Shown here in pieces: positions 5,239 to 5,455 of a stretch of 5,455 bases of DNA. Location: assembly GCA_028282485.1 (NCBI GenBank), contig JANQHU010000067.1, positions 1-5,455 of the forward strand, given 5' to 3'. A program made the position numbers and the translations under genes. Within the stretch, counting starts at the first letter, position 1; each line of letters opens with the position of its first letter. The notes below the pieces were generated by a model, which did not search any database, was not told the DNA's origin, and saw nothing but the letters and a program-made list of their open reading frames with translations. The stretch is from Bacillota bacterium (lineage in GTDB: Bacteria; Bacillota; UBA4882; UBA8346).

Positions 5239-5455
5239 ATGAAACGTTTAGCATTATTAATAAGTCTCTTAACACTAACATTTACTTTGACAATCAGTTT
5301 ACCGGGCCTGGCTGGCTACCGGACTATTTATCGCACCGACCAGCCGATGACCATTAATACTTCCTTAAATATGCAGACGGTCATGTTTTTTGAGACGGAA
5401 GTAGAACACATCTCCAGTAATACGGAAATGTTTCGTATTGAATTGGATAAGAAGG
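5239..5455 (+). CDS. traK: exported protein, probably TraK/VirB9-like (5' part, runs off the window)
   Basis: Seventy-two codons are visible and the frame is open to the right edge. Residues 1-25 form a Sec signal peptide (MKRLALLISLL start, likely cut near GLA/GY). The mature start is rich in alternating beta-type residues (YRTIYRTDQPMTINTSL, then QTVMFFETEVEHI and EMFRIELDK), as expected for the N-terminal beta domain of TraK/VirB9, the secreted partner in the outer core complex. In F-type operons traK directly follows traE, so position is the stronger argument; the visible sequence alone would not prove it. Alternatives are a VirB9/TrbG-type protein or another periplasmic core component. 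Codon use matches traE. Confidence 0.6.
   Translation, partial: MKRLALLISLLTLTFTLTISLPGLAGYRTIYRTDQPMTINTSLNMQTVMFFETEVEHISSNTEMFRIELDKK

Noticed and set aside
1..5455. tRNA, rRNA, CRISPR array, insertion sequence or transfer origin
   Set aside because: I saw no cloverleaf, no spaced direct repeats, no transposase motifs and no relaxase or nick-site pattern in the window.

Overview
The window carries one plus-strand operon, about 4.9 kb in view and running off the right edge, that encodes core parts of a conjugative type IV secretion system. The best matches are to the F-type (TraL/TraC/TraE/TraK) branch. In order it holds a pilin subunit (399-767), a TraL/VirB3-like inner-membrane protein (783-1109), the TraC/VirB4 ATPase (1048-3519), an exported helical protein that I do not firmly recognise and that may be VirB5/TrbJ-like (3534-4502), TraE/VirB8 (4556-5203), and the 5' end of an exported protein that is probably TraK/VirB9 (5239 to the edge). 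Spacings are short or overlapping and every gene has a strong purine-rich ribosome binding site, so a single transcript is likely.

The left 398 bases contain no convincing complete gene. They hold the open 3' end of a possible membrane protein (1-165), a strong intrinsic-terminator-like hairpin (59-110), one good sigma-70-type promoter (122-150), a weaker second -10 box (219-224), and a long A/T-rich leader. The leader has complementary segments at 235-244 and 281-290, and the second of these can also pair with a Shine-Dalgarno-like run at 296-301. A 15-codon reading frame (324-371) follows. This arrangement looks like a regulated leader ahead of the transfer operon.

How the parts work together, from family knowledge: TraC/VirB4 powers pilus assembly at the inner membrane, TraL/VirB3 docks it there, the pilin is extracted from the membrane to build the pilus, TraE/VirB8 bridges inner membrane and periplasm, and TraK/VirB9 belongs to the core complex reaching the outer membrane. 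TraE and TraK therefore suggest a host with two membranes. The very G-rich ribosome binding sites, GTG start and moderate-to-low GC resemble Firmicutes, so a diderm Firmicute (Negativicutes or Halanaerobiales-like) or a related low-GC lineage is my inference; the species cannot be named from this sequence.

The most unusual points are the leader architecture, the sharp A/T-richness of the unrecognised gene between traC and traE, the 62-base traL/traC overlap, and a gene order that places F-type components in a VirB-like sequence.
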